This document shows positions 1-8,350 of a stretch of DNA of 64,000 bases, in pieces. Both the position numbers and the translations under genes were made by a program. Origin of the DNA: Rhizobium sp. NFR07 (GTDB lineage: Bacteria > Pseudomonadota > Alphaproteobacteria > Rhizobiales > Rhizobiaceae); the NCBI RefSeq assembly GCF_900111905.1, contig NZ_FOKM01000011.1, positions 62,001-126,000 on the forward strand, read 5' to 3'. Under the pieces are notes generated by a model, which saw only the letters and a list, made by a program, of their open reading frames with translations, was not told the origin of the DNA and made no database searches. Numbering within the stretch: the first letter of the stretch is position 1; the number at the start of each line of letters is the position of its first letter.

Positions 1-121
1 GGCTGCGTAACGCGAGCGTCTGCCACAGTTCACCGCCTCCGAGGCGGACAAGCGGCACGTCGAAAGACAACGCCAGTCCCCCGACAAGCGCGAGCAGAAG
101 TCCCGTCCTGTGATCACTCAT
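1..121 (-). CDS. DMT (EamA-type) transporter, N-terminal fragment
   Basis: This is the first 40 codons of a gene that continues past the left edge of the window. It starts ATG at 121 and overlaps the end of bpt by eight bases, so the two are translationally coupled. The visible protein begins MSDHRTGLLLALVGGLALSF and runs into the first membrane helix, followed by a PLVRLGGGE-type turn typical of drug/metabolite transporter (EamA) proteins. The substrate cannot be read from this fragment. The family call rests on the N-terminal pattern only, so it is moderately sure. Confidence 0.6.
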   Translation of the reverse strand, partial: MSDHRTGLLLALVGGLALSFDVPLVRLGGGELWQTLALRS

Positions 122-896
122 CGAGCAGGGCTGCGATGGGATTGGGGTGAGGAACCGAACGTTCCCAGCCGCGCGCGGTCAGTTGCTCCTGCGGCTGATA
201 GCGGGTCTTGTAGTCCATCTTGGGAGAGCCCTTGACCCAATAGCCGAGATAGACATGCGGAAGACCGAGCGATCTCGTCCGATTGATGTGGTCGAGGATC
301 ATGAAGGTGCCGAGCGAGCGCTTTTCCAGCTTCGGGTTGAAGAACGAATAGACCATCGAGAGCCCGTCGCTCATCATATCTGTGAGGGCCACCGCGATCA
401 GTTCGCCTTTGGGCTGATCGCTGATGCCGGAACCCGGCGCTCGGATACGGTATTCGATAAGGCGGGTGTTCACATGGGTGTCTTCCACCATGATCGCGTA
501 GTCGAGCGCCGACATGTCCGACATGCCGCCATGCTGGTGGCGGTCGTCCAGATAACGTCGGAAAAGGCCGAACTGCTCCGTCGAGGGCTGGGCCGGATGG
601 ACGATGGAGACGATGTCGCTGTTGGCAGTCAGAACGCGCTTCATCGACTTGGTCGGCTCGAATTCATTGGCAAGAATCCGCACGGAAACACAGGCGCGGC
701 AGGCCTCACAGGCTGGGCGATAGGCAATGTTCTGGGAGCGCCTGAAACCGCCCTGGGTCAAGAGGTCGTTCATCTCGGCGGCGCGCGGCCCGACGAGATG
801 TGTGAACACCTTGCGTTCCATTTCGCCCGGAAGATAGGGACAAACTGCCGGAGCCGTCAGATAGAACTGCGGTGAAGGCGTCGTCTGGGTATTCAT
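114..896 (-). CDS. bpt: Aspartate/glutamate leucyltransferase (arginyltransferase family)
   Basis: The 260-residue protein belongs to the ATE/Bpt family, which transfers leucine (or arginine) from aminoacyl-tRNA to proteins with an N-terminal Asp or Glu and so marks them for ClpS/ClpAP degradation in the N-degron pathway. The N-terminal domain carries the cysteine cluster C19 and CEACRAC (residues 63-69), followed by the conserved ATE C-terminal GNAT-like domain. The start ATG at 896 gives the full family length. It is followed by an RDD membrane protein and hemB, an order common in Rhizobiaceae. Whether the donor is Leu-tRNA (bacterial Bpt) or Arg-tRNA is inferred from the family, not shown by the sequence. 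Confidence 0.9.
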   Translation of the reverse strand: MNTQTTPSPQFYLTAPAVCPYLPGEMERKVFTHLVGPRAAEMNDLLTQGGFRRSQNIAYRPACEACRACVSVRILANEFEPTKSMKRVLTANSDIVSIVHPAQPSTEQFGLFRRYLDDRHQHGGMSDMSALDYAIMVEDTHVNTRLIEYRIRAPGSGISDQPKGELIAVALTDMMSDGLSMVYSFFNPKLEKRSLGTFMILDHINRTRSLGLPHVYLGYWVKGSPKMDYKTRYQPQEQLTARGWERSVPHPNPIAALLDE

Positions 897-1043
897 CGAG
901 TAGCGGCCGATCCCGTCATCGTTGTGATATTCGCACTACCATGGAGCATCCATGGAAAACGTCAACCATATGCGTAAGCACCTCGTCATGGGAGGCGCTT
1001 CGCGGCAAACAAAGCTGTGTGTTGCGACAAATCGAGGCCGCAG

Positions 1044-1502
1044 TCAGCCTGTGCGGGCAATGACGGTCCCGAGCAGCATGTCATGCACGAGGCGGGACCT
1101 TTCGGTGAACAGCCCAACTAGCAGGATGAGCGGCGTCAGGAAGGAATTGATCACCCAGAACAGGACGGTGTGAACAACGGCTGTCATGAAGTCCATTCGA
1201 TGGCCATCCGTGCGCATCAGCGTGATGCCCATGGCGCGCATGCCGGGCGAAGCCTGCGAGGGGCCACCCAGCGTCATGCCGAAATAGAGAAGGGCAACTA
1301 TGACGAACAGCGCCGGATAGAGCATGAAGCCCAAGCCGAGCGTCAGAATGCCGAGAAAGAATACGATCACCGCTGCCGGAATGCACAAGAGCAGGACGAT
1401 CAGATAATCGAGGATGAAAGCGAAGACGCGACGGGAGAGAACGCCGCTATAGGCGCGCCAGTCCTCCGGTGCGGCATAGGTCGGGTTCGGATCGATGCTC
1501 AT
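1044..1502 (-). CDS. RDD family membrane protein
   Basis: A 152-residue integral membrane protein with an RDD domain: the conserved Arg near residue 25 (SRRVFAF) and Asp near residue 32 in the first helix, three to four hydrophobic segments, and the usual gap between the second and third helices. RDD proteins are membrane proteins of poorly known role, some linked to ion transport. It lies between bpt and hemB on the same strand, with 147 bp to bpt, so it may share a transcript with either. No substrate can be assigned. The family call is firm, the function is not. Confidence 0.85.
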   Translation of the reverse strand: MSIDPNPTYAAPEDWRAYSGVLSRRVFAFILDYLIVLLLCIPAAVIVFFLGILTLGLGFMLYPALFVIVALLYFGMTLGGPSQASPGMRAMGITLMRTDGHRMDFMTAVVHTVLFWVINSFLTPLILLVGLFTERSRLVHDMLLGTVIARTG

Positions 1503-1979
1503 TGGTATGCGTCTCCTCGCGGAATAGAAACTCCCTCATAACATGGTGTGATATCCGGCGCTATTCAACCTGGGGCGGGGGCATCACAGCGGACAGCCCG
1601 ACCAGGATTGAATCCTGACTCAAGCAGGACCTGTAGGCTCCAGGCGGACGAAACCCGAATTTCGGAGGTAGTCACCACCCACGAAGTGAAACCAGGGCGC
1701 CGGCCAGTTGTTGTGCCGTGCCACTCGCCGTCCTGGCGATAGGCCATGACTTTGCGCACGGATCCATCTTCCCCTTTCCAAGGGGCAATTCGATGGCGCC
1801 ATGCGTCATGGTCGGCGACTGCGCATTTCAGATCTTCCTCAGGCAGATCCTGTCAGGGATAGAGACGAAGCCAAGCGAGAGGTCGTCATTTAGGCGGAGC
1901 GCAGCTTCAAAGACAGTTTATCGCCGGAAGAACGCGCGGATGACCGGGCGTTCTTGCAGCAATTTTGGTCTGAGGTGTT
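1503..1979. other. Gene-poor interval between hemB and the RDD gene
   Basis: No convincing gene was found in these 477 bases. Short open frames of about 60 codons exist on the minus strand (roughly 1565-1802) but they overlap in different frames, have no recognisable family and no good ribosome binding site. A small hairpin (CCCCTT/AAGGGG) lies at about 1772-1785. Confidence 0.5.
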
Positions 1980-2990
1980 TCAACCCTTCGCGAGCTTCTG
2001 CGCCGCTTCGACAGCGAAATAGGTGAGAATGCCGTCGCAGCCGGCGCGCTTGAAGCAGAGAAGCGTCTCCATCATAATCCGCTCGCCGTCGATCCAGCCG
2101 TTCATTGCCGCTGCCTTGATCTGCGAATATTCGCCCGAGACCTGGTAGGCATAGGTTGGAAGGCCAAAAGCTTCCTTCACGCGCCAACAGATGTCGAGAT
2201 AGGCGATGCCCGGCTTGACCATCATCATGTCGGCGCCTTCCTCGACATCGAGAGCGGCATCGCGCAGCGCCTCGGTGCCATTGGCGGGAGAGACGTAGTA
2301 GCTGTTCTTGTCGCCCTTCAAGAGGCCGCTCGTGTTGATCGCCTCGCGATACGGGCCGTAATACCCCGACGAAAACTTCGTTGCGTAGGACATGATGCCG
2401 ACATCCTGGTGGCCGGCGGCATCCAGACCACGGCGGATCGCCCCGATCCGGCCGTCCATCATTTCCGAAGGCGCTATGATGTCCGCACCCGCATCGGCCT
2501 GCAGGATCGCGGCCCTGACGACCTGGTCGACTGTTTCGTCATTGATGATGATGCCGTCGCGCAGGATTCCGTCATGCCCATGGCTGGTGAACGGGTCGAG
2601 CGCCACGTCGGTGATGACGCCGATATTCGGCACCGCCTTCTTGATGGCGGCCGTCGCCTGATTGATCAGGTTGTCGGCGACGAGGCTCTGGGAACCGGTG
2701 ACGTCGCGAAGCTCCATCTCGATATCGGGGAAGGTGGCGATCGCCGGGATGCCCAGATCGGCCGCTTCCTTCACCGCCTCGACAGCCTTGTCGATGCTCA
2801 TCCGGTTGACGCCGGGCATGGCCTTGATCGGGTCGACAATGCCGGTGCCGGGCACGATGAAGATTGGCCAAATGAAGTCATCCGCCGTCAGCCGGTTCTC
2901 CTGCACCATGCGCCGGGTCCAGTCGGCCTTGCGATTGCGCCGCATGCGGCGATGGCCGGTGACTTCGTCGACGATATGGGTCTTGTCCAT
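1980..2990 (-). CDS. hemB: Delta-aminolevulinic acid dehydratase (porphobilinogen synthase)
   Basis: HemB condenses two 5-aminolevulinate molecules into porphobilinogen for haem and other tetrapyrroles. The two active-site lysines are visible as SYATKFSSGYYG (K205) and MMMVKPG (K259). The metal-site segment reads DVALDPFTSHGHDG, the aspartate-rich magnesium type rather than the cysteine zinc type, as known in rhizobia. I chose ATG at 2990 because GGAG lies eight bases upstream and family members begin near this point. An in-frame GTG at 3032 would add 14 residues of poor conservation. The protein is 336 residues, the normal length. Confidence 0.97.
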   Translation of the reverse strand: MDKTHIVDEVTGHRRMRRNRKADWTRRMVQENRLTADDFIWPIFIVPGTGIVDPIKAMPGVNRMSIDKAVEAVKEAADLGIPAIATFPDIEMELRDVTGSQSLVADNLINQATAAIKKAVPNIGVITDVALDPFTSHGHDGILRDGIIINDETVDQVVRAAILQADAGADIIAPSEMMDGRIGAIRRGLDAAGHQDVGIMSYATKFSSGYYGPYREAINTSGLLKGDKNSYYVSPANGTEALRDAALDVEEGADMMMVKPGIAYLDICWRVKEAFGLPTYAYQVSGEYSQIKAAAMNGWIDGERIMMETLLCFKRAGCDGILTYFAVEAAQKLAKG

Positions 2991-3123
2991 GGTGGATGCT
3001 CCAATATTCCGTGTTGGATCGGTCATTAGCACGCGACAAGTTGTTTATGAATGACCCAACATCCGCATTGCAGCCATGCGTCCCGCTGGCGGCTTGTGCT
3101 GAGCGCCTATATGATTGCTCCTG

Positions 3124-3561
3124 ATGGAACCTGATTCACCCTCGGCGCCCCGGCGCTCGCTGACCGAGATCCTTTTCGTCCTCTTCCTGAGGATGATTGC
3201 CGTCACCTGTTTCTGGTTCGGCCTGCAGTATTGGGCGATGCTCGTCGGCTATTCGCTGGATGGCCGGGCCCGTTTCGATCTCCTGAACCTCCCATGGCGT
3301 GTCACGGCGCCGGCACTTGCCGTGCTTTTCCCGGTCGCCTCGCTCGGGCTCTGGCTGGTGACGTCCTGGGGCGCGGTGCTCTGGGCAATTGCCGCGATCA
3401 TCCAGGTTTTGATGTATGTGGTGTGGGCCGATCTCTTCGGACACAACCGGCTTGTGCCGATTTTGCATGTCCTAGTGGCGAGCCTCTACATCGTTTTCCG
3501 GCTGTCATTATGGCTAGAAGAGCGCCGCAAGGAGGAGCGGATAAGGATTGATTTACCATGA
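3124..3561 (+). CDS. DUF6163 family membrane protein
   Basis: A protein of about 145 residues with four predicted membrane helices and a charged C-terminal tail (EERRKEERIR). Proteins of this type, named DUF6163, sit beside ldtR in many Rhizobiales, and none has a known role that I can recall. The first in-frame ATG is at 3124; a TTG at 3115 would add three residues, and neither has a clear ribosome binding site. It is divergent from hemB with about 130 bp between them and ends 230 bp before ldtR. Position next to an L,D-transpeptidase regulator suggests, but does not prove, an envelope role. Confidence 0.75.
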   Translation: MEPDSPSAPRRSLTEILFVLFLRMIAVTCFWFGLQYWAMLVGYSLDGRARFDLLNLPWRVTAPALAVLFPVASLGLWLVTSWGAVLWAIAAIIQVLMYVVWADLFGHNRLVPILHVLVASLYIVFRLSLWLEERRKEERIRIDLP

Positions 3562-3791
3562 CGTTAAAGGGTTTTGCCTCGAAATTGACGCGAGAAATCA
3601 CCATAAGTAATTGATTTTTATGGCTGCGAATTTGGAAGGGCTGATGGTGGTCCATAGACCGCACAAAAGCGAAAATGCAGGTAGGTATTTGTTAAGCAAG
3701 TGTTTTAAGTCGAATTTTATGCGCATTCGATAGGGTCTGTCTCAAGGCGGGAAGAAACAAACACACCGCCAAACAAAACAGTGAGGCAGTC

Positions 3792-4307
3792 ATGATGAAC
3801 ACGAAGCTCAAGCCGCAGGCAGCGGCAATCGCAGACCAGCAGGAAGACACCATTCGCGGTCTTTACATGGAATCCCTGCACCTGGTGGAACGTCTCCACC
3901 GCCGTCTTCTGGACGTTATCAAGGACGAGTTCGACCGTCAGGGTCGCGACGACGTCAACGCCGTCCAGGCACTTCTTCTCTTCAATATCGGCAATTCCGA
4001 ACTGACCGCCGGCGAACTCCGCTCGCGCGGTTACTACCTCGGCTCCAACGTTTCCTACAACGTCAAGAAGCTGGTCGACCTGGGCTTCATCAACCACGCC
4101 CGTTCGCGCATCGACCGTCGCTCGGTCCGCATCAGCCTGACCGAGGAAGGCCAGGAAATTGCCGAGACCGTTTCCAAGCTCTATGAGCGCCACATCGGTT
4201 CGATCGAAAAGGTCGGCGGTATCGGCGAGGGTGAGTTCTCCCAGATGAACAAGCTGCTCCAGCGCCTCGATCGCTTCTGGAACGACTCGATCGCCTACCG
4301 GATGTAA
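3792..4307 (+). CDS. ldtR: MarR-family transcriptional regulator LdtR
   Basis: A 171-residue MarR-type winged-helix regulator. The recognition region (ELTAGELRSRGYYLGSN) and the wing (SRIDRRSVRISLTEEG) match LdtR, the activator studied in Liberibacter and Sinorhizobium that controls the L,D-transpeptidase gene ldtP and osmotic tolerance. GAGG lies five bases before ATG 3792 and eight before the next ATG (3795), so either could be used. In related genomes ldtP follows directly, but here a 4-kb ECF transporter cassette separates them (ldtP starts at 8552). The identification is from family resemblance and neighbourhood. Confidence 0.88.
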   Translation: MMNTKLKPQAAAIADQQEDTIRGLYMESLHLVERLHRRLLDVIKDEFDRQGRDDVNAVQALLLFNIGNSELTAGELRSRGYYLGSNVSYNVKKLVDLGFINHARSRIDRRSVRISLTEEGQEIAETVSKLYERHIGSIEKVGGIGEGEFSQMNKLLQRLDRFWNDSIAYRM

Positions 4308-4392
4308 TTCTGGACGTGACGGCATGAGCCCCTGAACCACCGGGGGCGGGCGACACTCCATTTCCTCCAGTCGGTGCAGTGGCCTGTGAGAT

Positions 4393-4424
4393 CGTAGCGG
4401 AACGCAGGAATGCGTGCCGCTACG
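4393..4424. terminator. Strong hairpin between ldtR and a convergent small gene
   Basis: CGTAGCGG plus ACGCA pair with TGCGT plus CCGCTACG around a GGAA tetraloop, with one internal A/G mismatch. This 13-bp stem sits between convergent ldtR (ends 4307) and the small ORF that ends at 4459, so it fits a bidirectional terminator, although no long T run follows on either strand. Confidence 0.5.
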
Positions 4425-4458
4425 CTCGTTTGCGTTGCGGCGACACCGGATAAAAAGA

Positions 4459-4659
4459 TCAGCCGCCCACCGCCTTGATGCGGGTGAGGTCCACGATCAC
4501 TTCCTGCCACGCAGTCGGACGGTATCCTCGCACCTGTTCCGGCCATTCGCAGATGCCATCTCTGTTGACGTAACCCACCCATTGCGCACTGGCCAGATGA
4601 TCGAACATCAGGAAAACCAGCCTTTCAGCCGGGAGGTTGGATGCCGAATTCCATTTCAT
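4459..4659 (-). CDS. Hypothetical 66-residue protein
   Basis: A small open frame starting ATG at 4659 with a good ribosome binding site (GGGGGAA, three bases before the start) and an AT-rich TATATAT stretch just upstream that could be a -10 region. The protein is soluble, has four tryptophans and ends near LTRIKAVGG; I do not recognise a family. The frame continues upstream without a stop to 4791, but the ribosome binding site favours the internal ATG. It is divergent from the ECF transporter cassette and convergent with ldtR. It could be a genuine small gene or chance. Confidence 0.35.
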   Translation of the reverse strand: MKWNSASNLPAERLVFLMFDHLASAQWVGYVNRDGICEWPEQVRGYRPTAWQEVIVDLTRIKAVGG

Positions 4660-4872
4660 AAGTTCCCCCGCATATATATTTGAAGTGCGAACGATAATCC
4701 GGACAGCTTGCTTGAAACTGGCGATTTCGCCAGCGGGGCGCTCGGGCAGCAAGTCGAGTGGCACTCCAGGTCCCGGCCTGGCTGTGGCCAAATCTCATCA
4801 TTGTCGCCAAAACAGGAAAATCCGTTAGCCGACTGCCGAAAATGCTCCGGATCGGCACGCCGCTTGCTTTGC

Positions 4873-4898
4873 GTCACCCATCAAACTCAAGGGGTGAC
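4873..4898 (+). promoter_or_regulatory. Hairpin sequestering the ribosome binding site of the ECF S-subunit gene
   Basis: GTCACCC (4873-4879) pairs perfectly with GGGTGAC (4892-4898). The right arm contains the GGGG ribosome binding site of the ATG at 4901. A second possible stem, GCCGA with TCGGC, lies just upstream (about 4828-4856). This is the layout of a translational switch, but no known riboswitch core is recognisable by eye. Confidence 0.45.
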
Positions 4899-4900
4899 AC

Positions 4901-5470
4901 ATGCAACAAACTATCGCCAAGCCGGAAGGCAACACGCTTTTCCCGATCGTCCTTTCCATCGTCGCGGCCGCCGCAACTGGCGTGCTCTGGGCCTATGCCA
5001 ATCCGATCCAGCTCGTCCCGGGTGTGATCCAGTGGCGCATCTTCGCGTTTCTTCCGCCGCTCGTGGGCATCATGCTCGGCTGGAAGAGCGGTTTCATCTG
5101 CGGCTATCTCGGCACGATCGTCTGGTCGCTGCTTGCCGGCACCTTCATTCCTGCCCATTCGCTGATCGTCGACGGCATCATGGTCGGCCTCACCGGCCTT
5201 GTTCCGGGCCTGCTCTTCGATCCCGCCAAGACGGTTTTCGATCGCACGACGCTGATTAAAATTGCGGCAGCATGCCTTATTGTTGGTCTCGTCATGGTAG
5301 TTGCGGTTTCGGCAAGCCTGGCTTATCTCGGCATCTTCCCGTTCTGGTGGGCTGTCGGCTATCTCGGCCTGTCGGATATCGTGCCGATGCTGATCGGAAC
5401 GCCGCTTCTGGTCGTTCCGGCGCTGAAGATCCTGAAGAGCGCCCATCCGGCCGGTTTCACCCGCTTCTAA
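4901..5470 (+). CDS. ECF transporter S component (substrate-binding membrane subunit)
   Basis: A 189-residue membrane protein with about six hydrophobic helices and no enzymatic motif, followed at once by a double ABC ATPase and an EcfT-like protein. This size, topology and order match the substrate-specific S subunit of an energy-coupling factor vitamin/base importer. It does not look like BioY, ThiT or RibU by eye. The last gene of the cassette encodes a phosphoribosyltransferase, which suggests that the substrate is a nucleobase or a related ring compound (inference). The ribosome binding site lies in a hairpin (4873-4898). Confidence 0.75.
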   Translation: MQQTIAKPEGNTLFPIVLSIVAAAATGVLWAYANPIQLVPGVIQWRIFAFLPPLVGIMLGWKSGFICGYLGTIVWSLLAGTFIPAHSLIVDGIMVGLTGLVPGLLFDPAKTVFDRTTLIKIAAACLIVGLVMVVAVSASLAYLGIFPFWWAVGYLGLSDIVPMLIGTPLLVVPALKILKSAHPAGFTRF

Positions 5471-5485
5471 GGACTTCGCAGTTTC

Positions 5486-7006
5486 GTGCTTGATATCAAT
5501 AATCTGAATATTGGCTTCGGTGCTGACGTGTCCGTCATCACCGAAGCCAATCTGCATCTTGAAAAGGGAGCAAGGCTTCTCGTCTGCGGCGCGGCCGGCA
5601 GCGGCAAGTCCACCCTAATGAATGTGATTGCCGGCGTCGTCCCGACACTGGTCACGCCACCCGCCTATGCGGGAGAAGTGAAGCTGCATGGCAGGACGCT
5701 TGCCGAATTCGGCAAGGACCAGTGGTTCATGGCGGTTGCGAGCCTTGCCCAGAATGCCGAGGACCAGCTCTGGGATCTCGGCGTCGAGGACCTGATCGCC
5801 TTTCCCCTGGAAAACCGCGGCGTTCCGAAAGCCGAGATCCGCGCCCGTGTTGCTGAACTCATCATCGAACTCGAGATCGAACAGCTGCGAGGCCGGCGTG
5901 TGCTGACACTCTCCGGCGGCGAGCGGCGGATGGTTGCGATTGCCGCCGCCATCGCCGCAAAACCTGAAATTCTTGTGCTCGACGAGCCGACGACCGGCCT
6001 TGATCCGGCGGCCCGCCAGCGCCTCGTGCGGCTGATCAAAAAGCTCGCAGCCGATCTTTCCGGCGTCGTCATTGCCGAACAGGACCCCGCCTCGCTGCAG
6101 GCCGTGGTCGATCGCGTGGCGCTCCTGCAGTATGGCAGCCTGTCGGCCCCGGTCGCCGCCGGCTCCATCATGGGGCAGGCCGCGCCCTGGGAGTCCGCGG
6201 GCATCCTGCCACCACAGCGCCGTCGATCGCAGAAGGCCGAGGCGACGCCAGGTCGTCCGCTTCTGTCCGTCAGCGGCGTGAAGACGGAACTGAAACGCGC
6301 CGATGGTCGTGCCGTGCTGGAAGATGTCGGGCTCGAGCTGCGTGCCGGCGAGATTGTCGGGCTTGTCGGCCGCAACGGTGCCGGTAAGACGACGCTGTTC
6401 CAGTCGATCCTCGGACTGGCGAAGATGAAATCCGGCACGATTTCCATAGACGGCGAGGCGGCCAATGGCTGGACACCGGCGCGGCGCGCGCGGTCGATCG
6501 GCTACCTGCCGCAGAACATGCGGCGCATCCTGTTCAACATGACCGTCGTCGAAGAGGTGCTGTTTGCCATGACCGGCGGCGCATCCGGCGGTGCGTCCGC
6601 TGATAATCGCGACAAGGCGACCGCCGTTCTCGGTCGATACGGTCTTGCCGATCTGGCCGAGGCCAACCCGTTTGCGCTGTCTGCACGCCAGCAGGCTTTG
6701 CTCGGTTTGGCTTGCGCGGAAGCCGCTTCGGTAAAGATCGCCATTCTCGACGAGCCGCTTCTCGCCCGCGACATGCAGGGCAGGCGGCTTCTGGAAAACT
6801 TCCTCTCGACCATGACGGCGTCAGGTCGTTCGGTCCTGCTCATCTCGCATGATCTGGAACTGATCGACGATGTCACATCCCGGACGCTGATCCTTGAACA
6901 GGGCCGGATGGCCTTTGATGGCGAGAGCACGACCGCTTGGCAAAGTGCTGCCTTTGCGGCACTGGGCTGGCCGGCACCCTATGCAGAAAGCGAGGCGGCG
7001 GCATGA
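5486..7006 (+). CDS. ECF transporter double ATPase (fused EcfA-EcfA')
   Basis: A 506-residue fusion of two ABC ATPase domains that powers the ECF importer. Domain 1: Walker A GAAGSGKST (35-43), signature LSGGE (142-146), Walker B ILVLDEP (162-168), but its switch position reads AEQD with no histidine. Domain 2: Walker A GRNGAGKTT (295-303), Walker B IAILDEP (418-424) and a normal switch histidine in LISHD, but the signature is changed to LSARQ (398-402). In a head-to-tail dimer this would leave one canonical and one degenerate ATP site. The start is GTG at 5486, with AAGGA about 12 bases upstream. It overlaps the next gene by four bases. Confidence 0.88.
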   Translation: MLDINNLNIGFGADVSVITEANLHLEKGARLLVCGAAGSGKSTLMNVIAGVVPTLVTPPAYAGEVKLHGRTLAEFGKDQWFMAVASLAQNAEDQLWDLGVEDLIAFPLENRGVPKAEIRARVAELIIELEIEQLRGRRVLTLSGGERRMVAIAAAIAAKPEILVLDEPTTGLDPAARQRLVRLIKKLAADLSGVVIAEQDPASLQAVVDRVALLQYGSLSAPVAAGSIMGQAAPWESAGILPPQRRRSQKAEATPGRPLLSVSGVKTELKRADGRAVLEDVGLELRAGEIVGLVGRNGAGKTTLFQSILGLAKMKSGTISIDGEAANGWTPARRARSIGYLPQNMRRILFNMTVVEEVLFAMTGGASGGASADNRDKATAVLGRYGLADLAEANPFALSARQQALLGLACAEAASVKIAILDEPLLARDMQGRRLLENFLSTMTASGRSVLLISHDLELIDDVTSRTLILEQGRMAFDGESTTAWQSAAFAALGWPAPYAESEAAA

Positions 7007-7677
7007 CCGTGCTTCACGACCTCAATTTCTTCGTCAAGCTGGCACTGGCTTTCCTCGTCATGCTCGCCGCTTGGCTCGTGCCGGGCTGGGTCTACGGCGT
7101 CCCGCTTGCGATTGCCGCCGTACTGTTCCTGCGCTTTTCGGGCACGCCCGGTTTCAAGGCCTATCTCAAGGGCGCGACACTGCTGACGCTGCTCGTCATC
7201 GCAAGCTGGGTTCTCAATCTCTCGATCCAGGGCATGGCGATAGGGGAGGCGGCACTGGTCGCGCTCGGCATGGCAGCGCGTCTGGTCACGACCACGGCGG
7301 CCTTCTTCTTCGTCATGGAGACCAGCACGCCCGGTTCGATCCTTGCCGCCTGCAGCGCGCTGCGCCTGCCGCCGATCGTCACGCTCGTCCTCTCGCTCAC
7401 TTTCGGTATGATCCCGATGCTGCGCGAGGATTTCGAGCGTATCGCCGATGCCCAGCGTGCCCGCGGCATGGAGATCGACGATGTGTCGTTCCCGACCCGG
7501 CTGCGCTTCGCGCTCGCCCGCGGCGTGCCGCTTCTGGTGCAGGCGATCCGCACCGCCCATGCCATTTCCCTCTCGCTCTCCGTCTACGGCTTCGACCTGA
7601 AGAAAAAGCGCACGACATGGCGTAATGTCGGCCTTCTCGTCGAGCCGCGCCTTCCCATCAAGGATGAAAGAAAATGA
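7003..7677 (+). CDS. ECF transporter transmembrane scaffold protein EcfT
   Basis: A 224-residue membrane protein that couples the ATPase to the S subunit. It has about five helices and a cytoplasmic coupling segment with Ala-Arg-Gly motifs (AQRARGME and LARGVPL), the hallmark of EcfT/CbiQ proteins. ATG at 7003 overlaps the end of the ATPase gene (ATGA), and its own stop overlaps the start of the phosphoribosyltransferase gene (ATGA again). The three genes are therefore tightly coupled in translation. An upstream in-frame start at 6937 is possible but would overlap the ATPase gene by 70 bases. Confidence 0.87.
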   Translation: MTVLHDLNFFVKLALAFLVMLAAWLVPGWVYGVPLAIAAVLFLRFSGTPGFKAYLKGATLLTLLVIASWVLNLSIQGMAIGEAALVALGMAARLVTTTAAFFFVMETSTPGSILAACSALRLPPIVTLVLSLTFGMIPMLREDFERIADAQRARGMEIDDVSFPTRLRFALARGVPLLVQAIRTAHAISLSLSVYGFDLKKKRTTWRNVGLLVEPRLPIKDERK

Positions 7678-8318
7678 CCTCCGAAACTTCCCCCATCACC
7701 GGCGAAACCTGGAAGCTTGACGTCGCCGGTTATGATGTCCACCTGCCGATCGTCGCGATCAAGCCGGACTTCGCCATTTCGCTGATGATGGTGATCGACC
7801 TCGGCGTCAAATTCGGTGAGCATGTCGGCAAAAAGCTCGCCGAACAGCTCGCACCGTTGAAGCCGGACGTGATCGTTGGCGCCGCGACGCTCGGCATTCC
7901 GGTGGCGATGGAAGTGACGCGCGCGCTCGGTCTCGACAATTACGTCATCCTGCAGAAATCGCCCAAAATCCATCTCGGCGATGCGCTGGTGCAGACCATC
8001 TCGTCGATCACCTCGAAGGGCGAACAGCGTCTGCTTCTCGACCGCCAGGCGATCCCGCTGATCGCCGGCAAGCGCGTGGTCGTCGTCGATGACGTCGTGG
8101 CCTCCGGTTCCAGCATCAAGGGCTCGGTCGATCTGGTGCGTGCGGCCGGCGGCGATATCGTCGGTATCGGCGTTATCCTGACCGAGGCGAAGGACTGGCA
8201 GGAGGTGCTTGGCGAGGATGCCAAGCTCATCCATAGCCTCGCCCATATTCCGCAGTTCTCCAAGGCGGCGGGCCAGGCGGACGGTAAGTGGGAGCCGATC
8301 CCCGAGACCTTTCTCTGA
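7674..8318 (+). CDS. Phosphoribosyltransferase (adenine-PRT-like)
   Basis: A 214-residue type I phosphoribosyltransferase. The PRPP-binding loop is VVVVDDVVASGSS (residues 135-147), and the core Rossmann-like strands (PDVIVGAATLG) match the adenine/xanthine phosphoribosyltransferase group. Such enzymes join PRPP to a nucleobase and so trap it inside the cell as a nucleotide. It is the last gene of the ECF cassette and overlaps ecfT by four bases. The sensible reading is uptake followed by salvage of one base-like compound. The exact base cannot be told from the sequence. Confidence 0.82.
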   Translation: MTSETSPITGETWKLDVAGYDVHLPIVAIKPDFAISLMMVIDLGVKFGEHVGKKLAEQLAPLKPDVIVGAATLGIPVAMEVTRALGLDNYVILQKSPKIHLGDALVQTISSITSKGEQRLLLDRQAIPLIAGKRVVVVDDVVASGSSIKGSVDLVRAAGGDIVGIGVILTEAKDWQEVLGEDAKLIHSLAHIPQFSKAAGQADGKWEPIPETFL

Positions 8319-8350
8319 TATGAGGCAAGTTTAATCGTTGTCGGCATAAA

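Noticed and set aside
1565..1802. Two overlapping 60- to 64-codon frames on the minus strand between hemB and the RDD gene
   Set aside because: They exclude each other, have no clear ribosome binding site and resemble no family.
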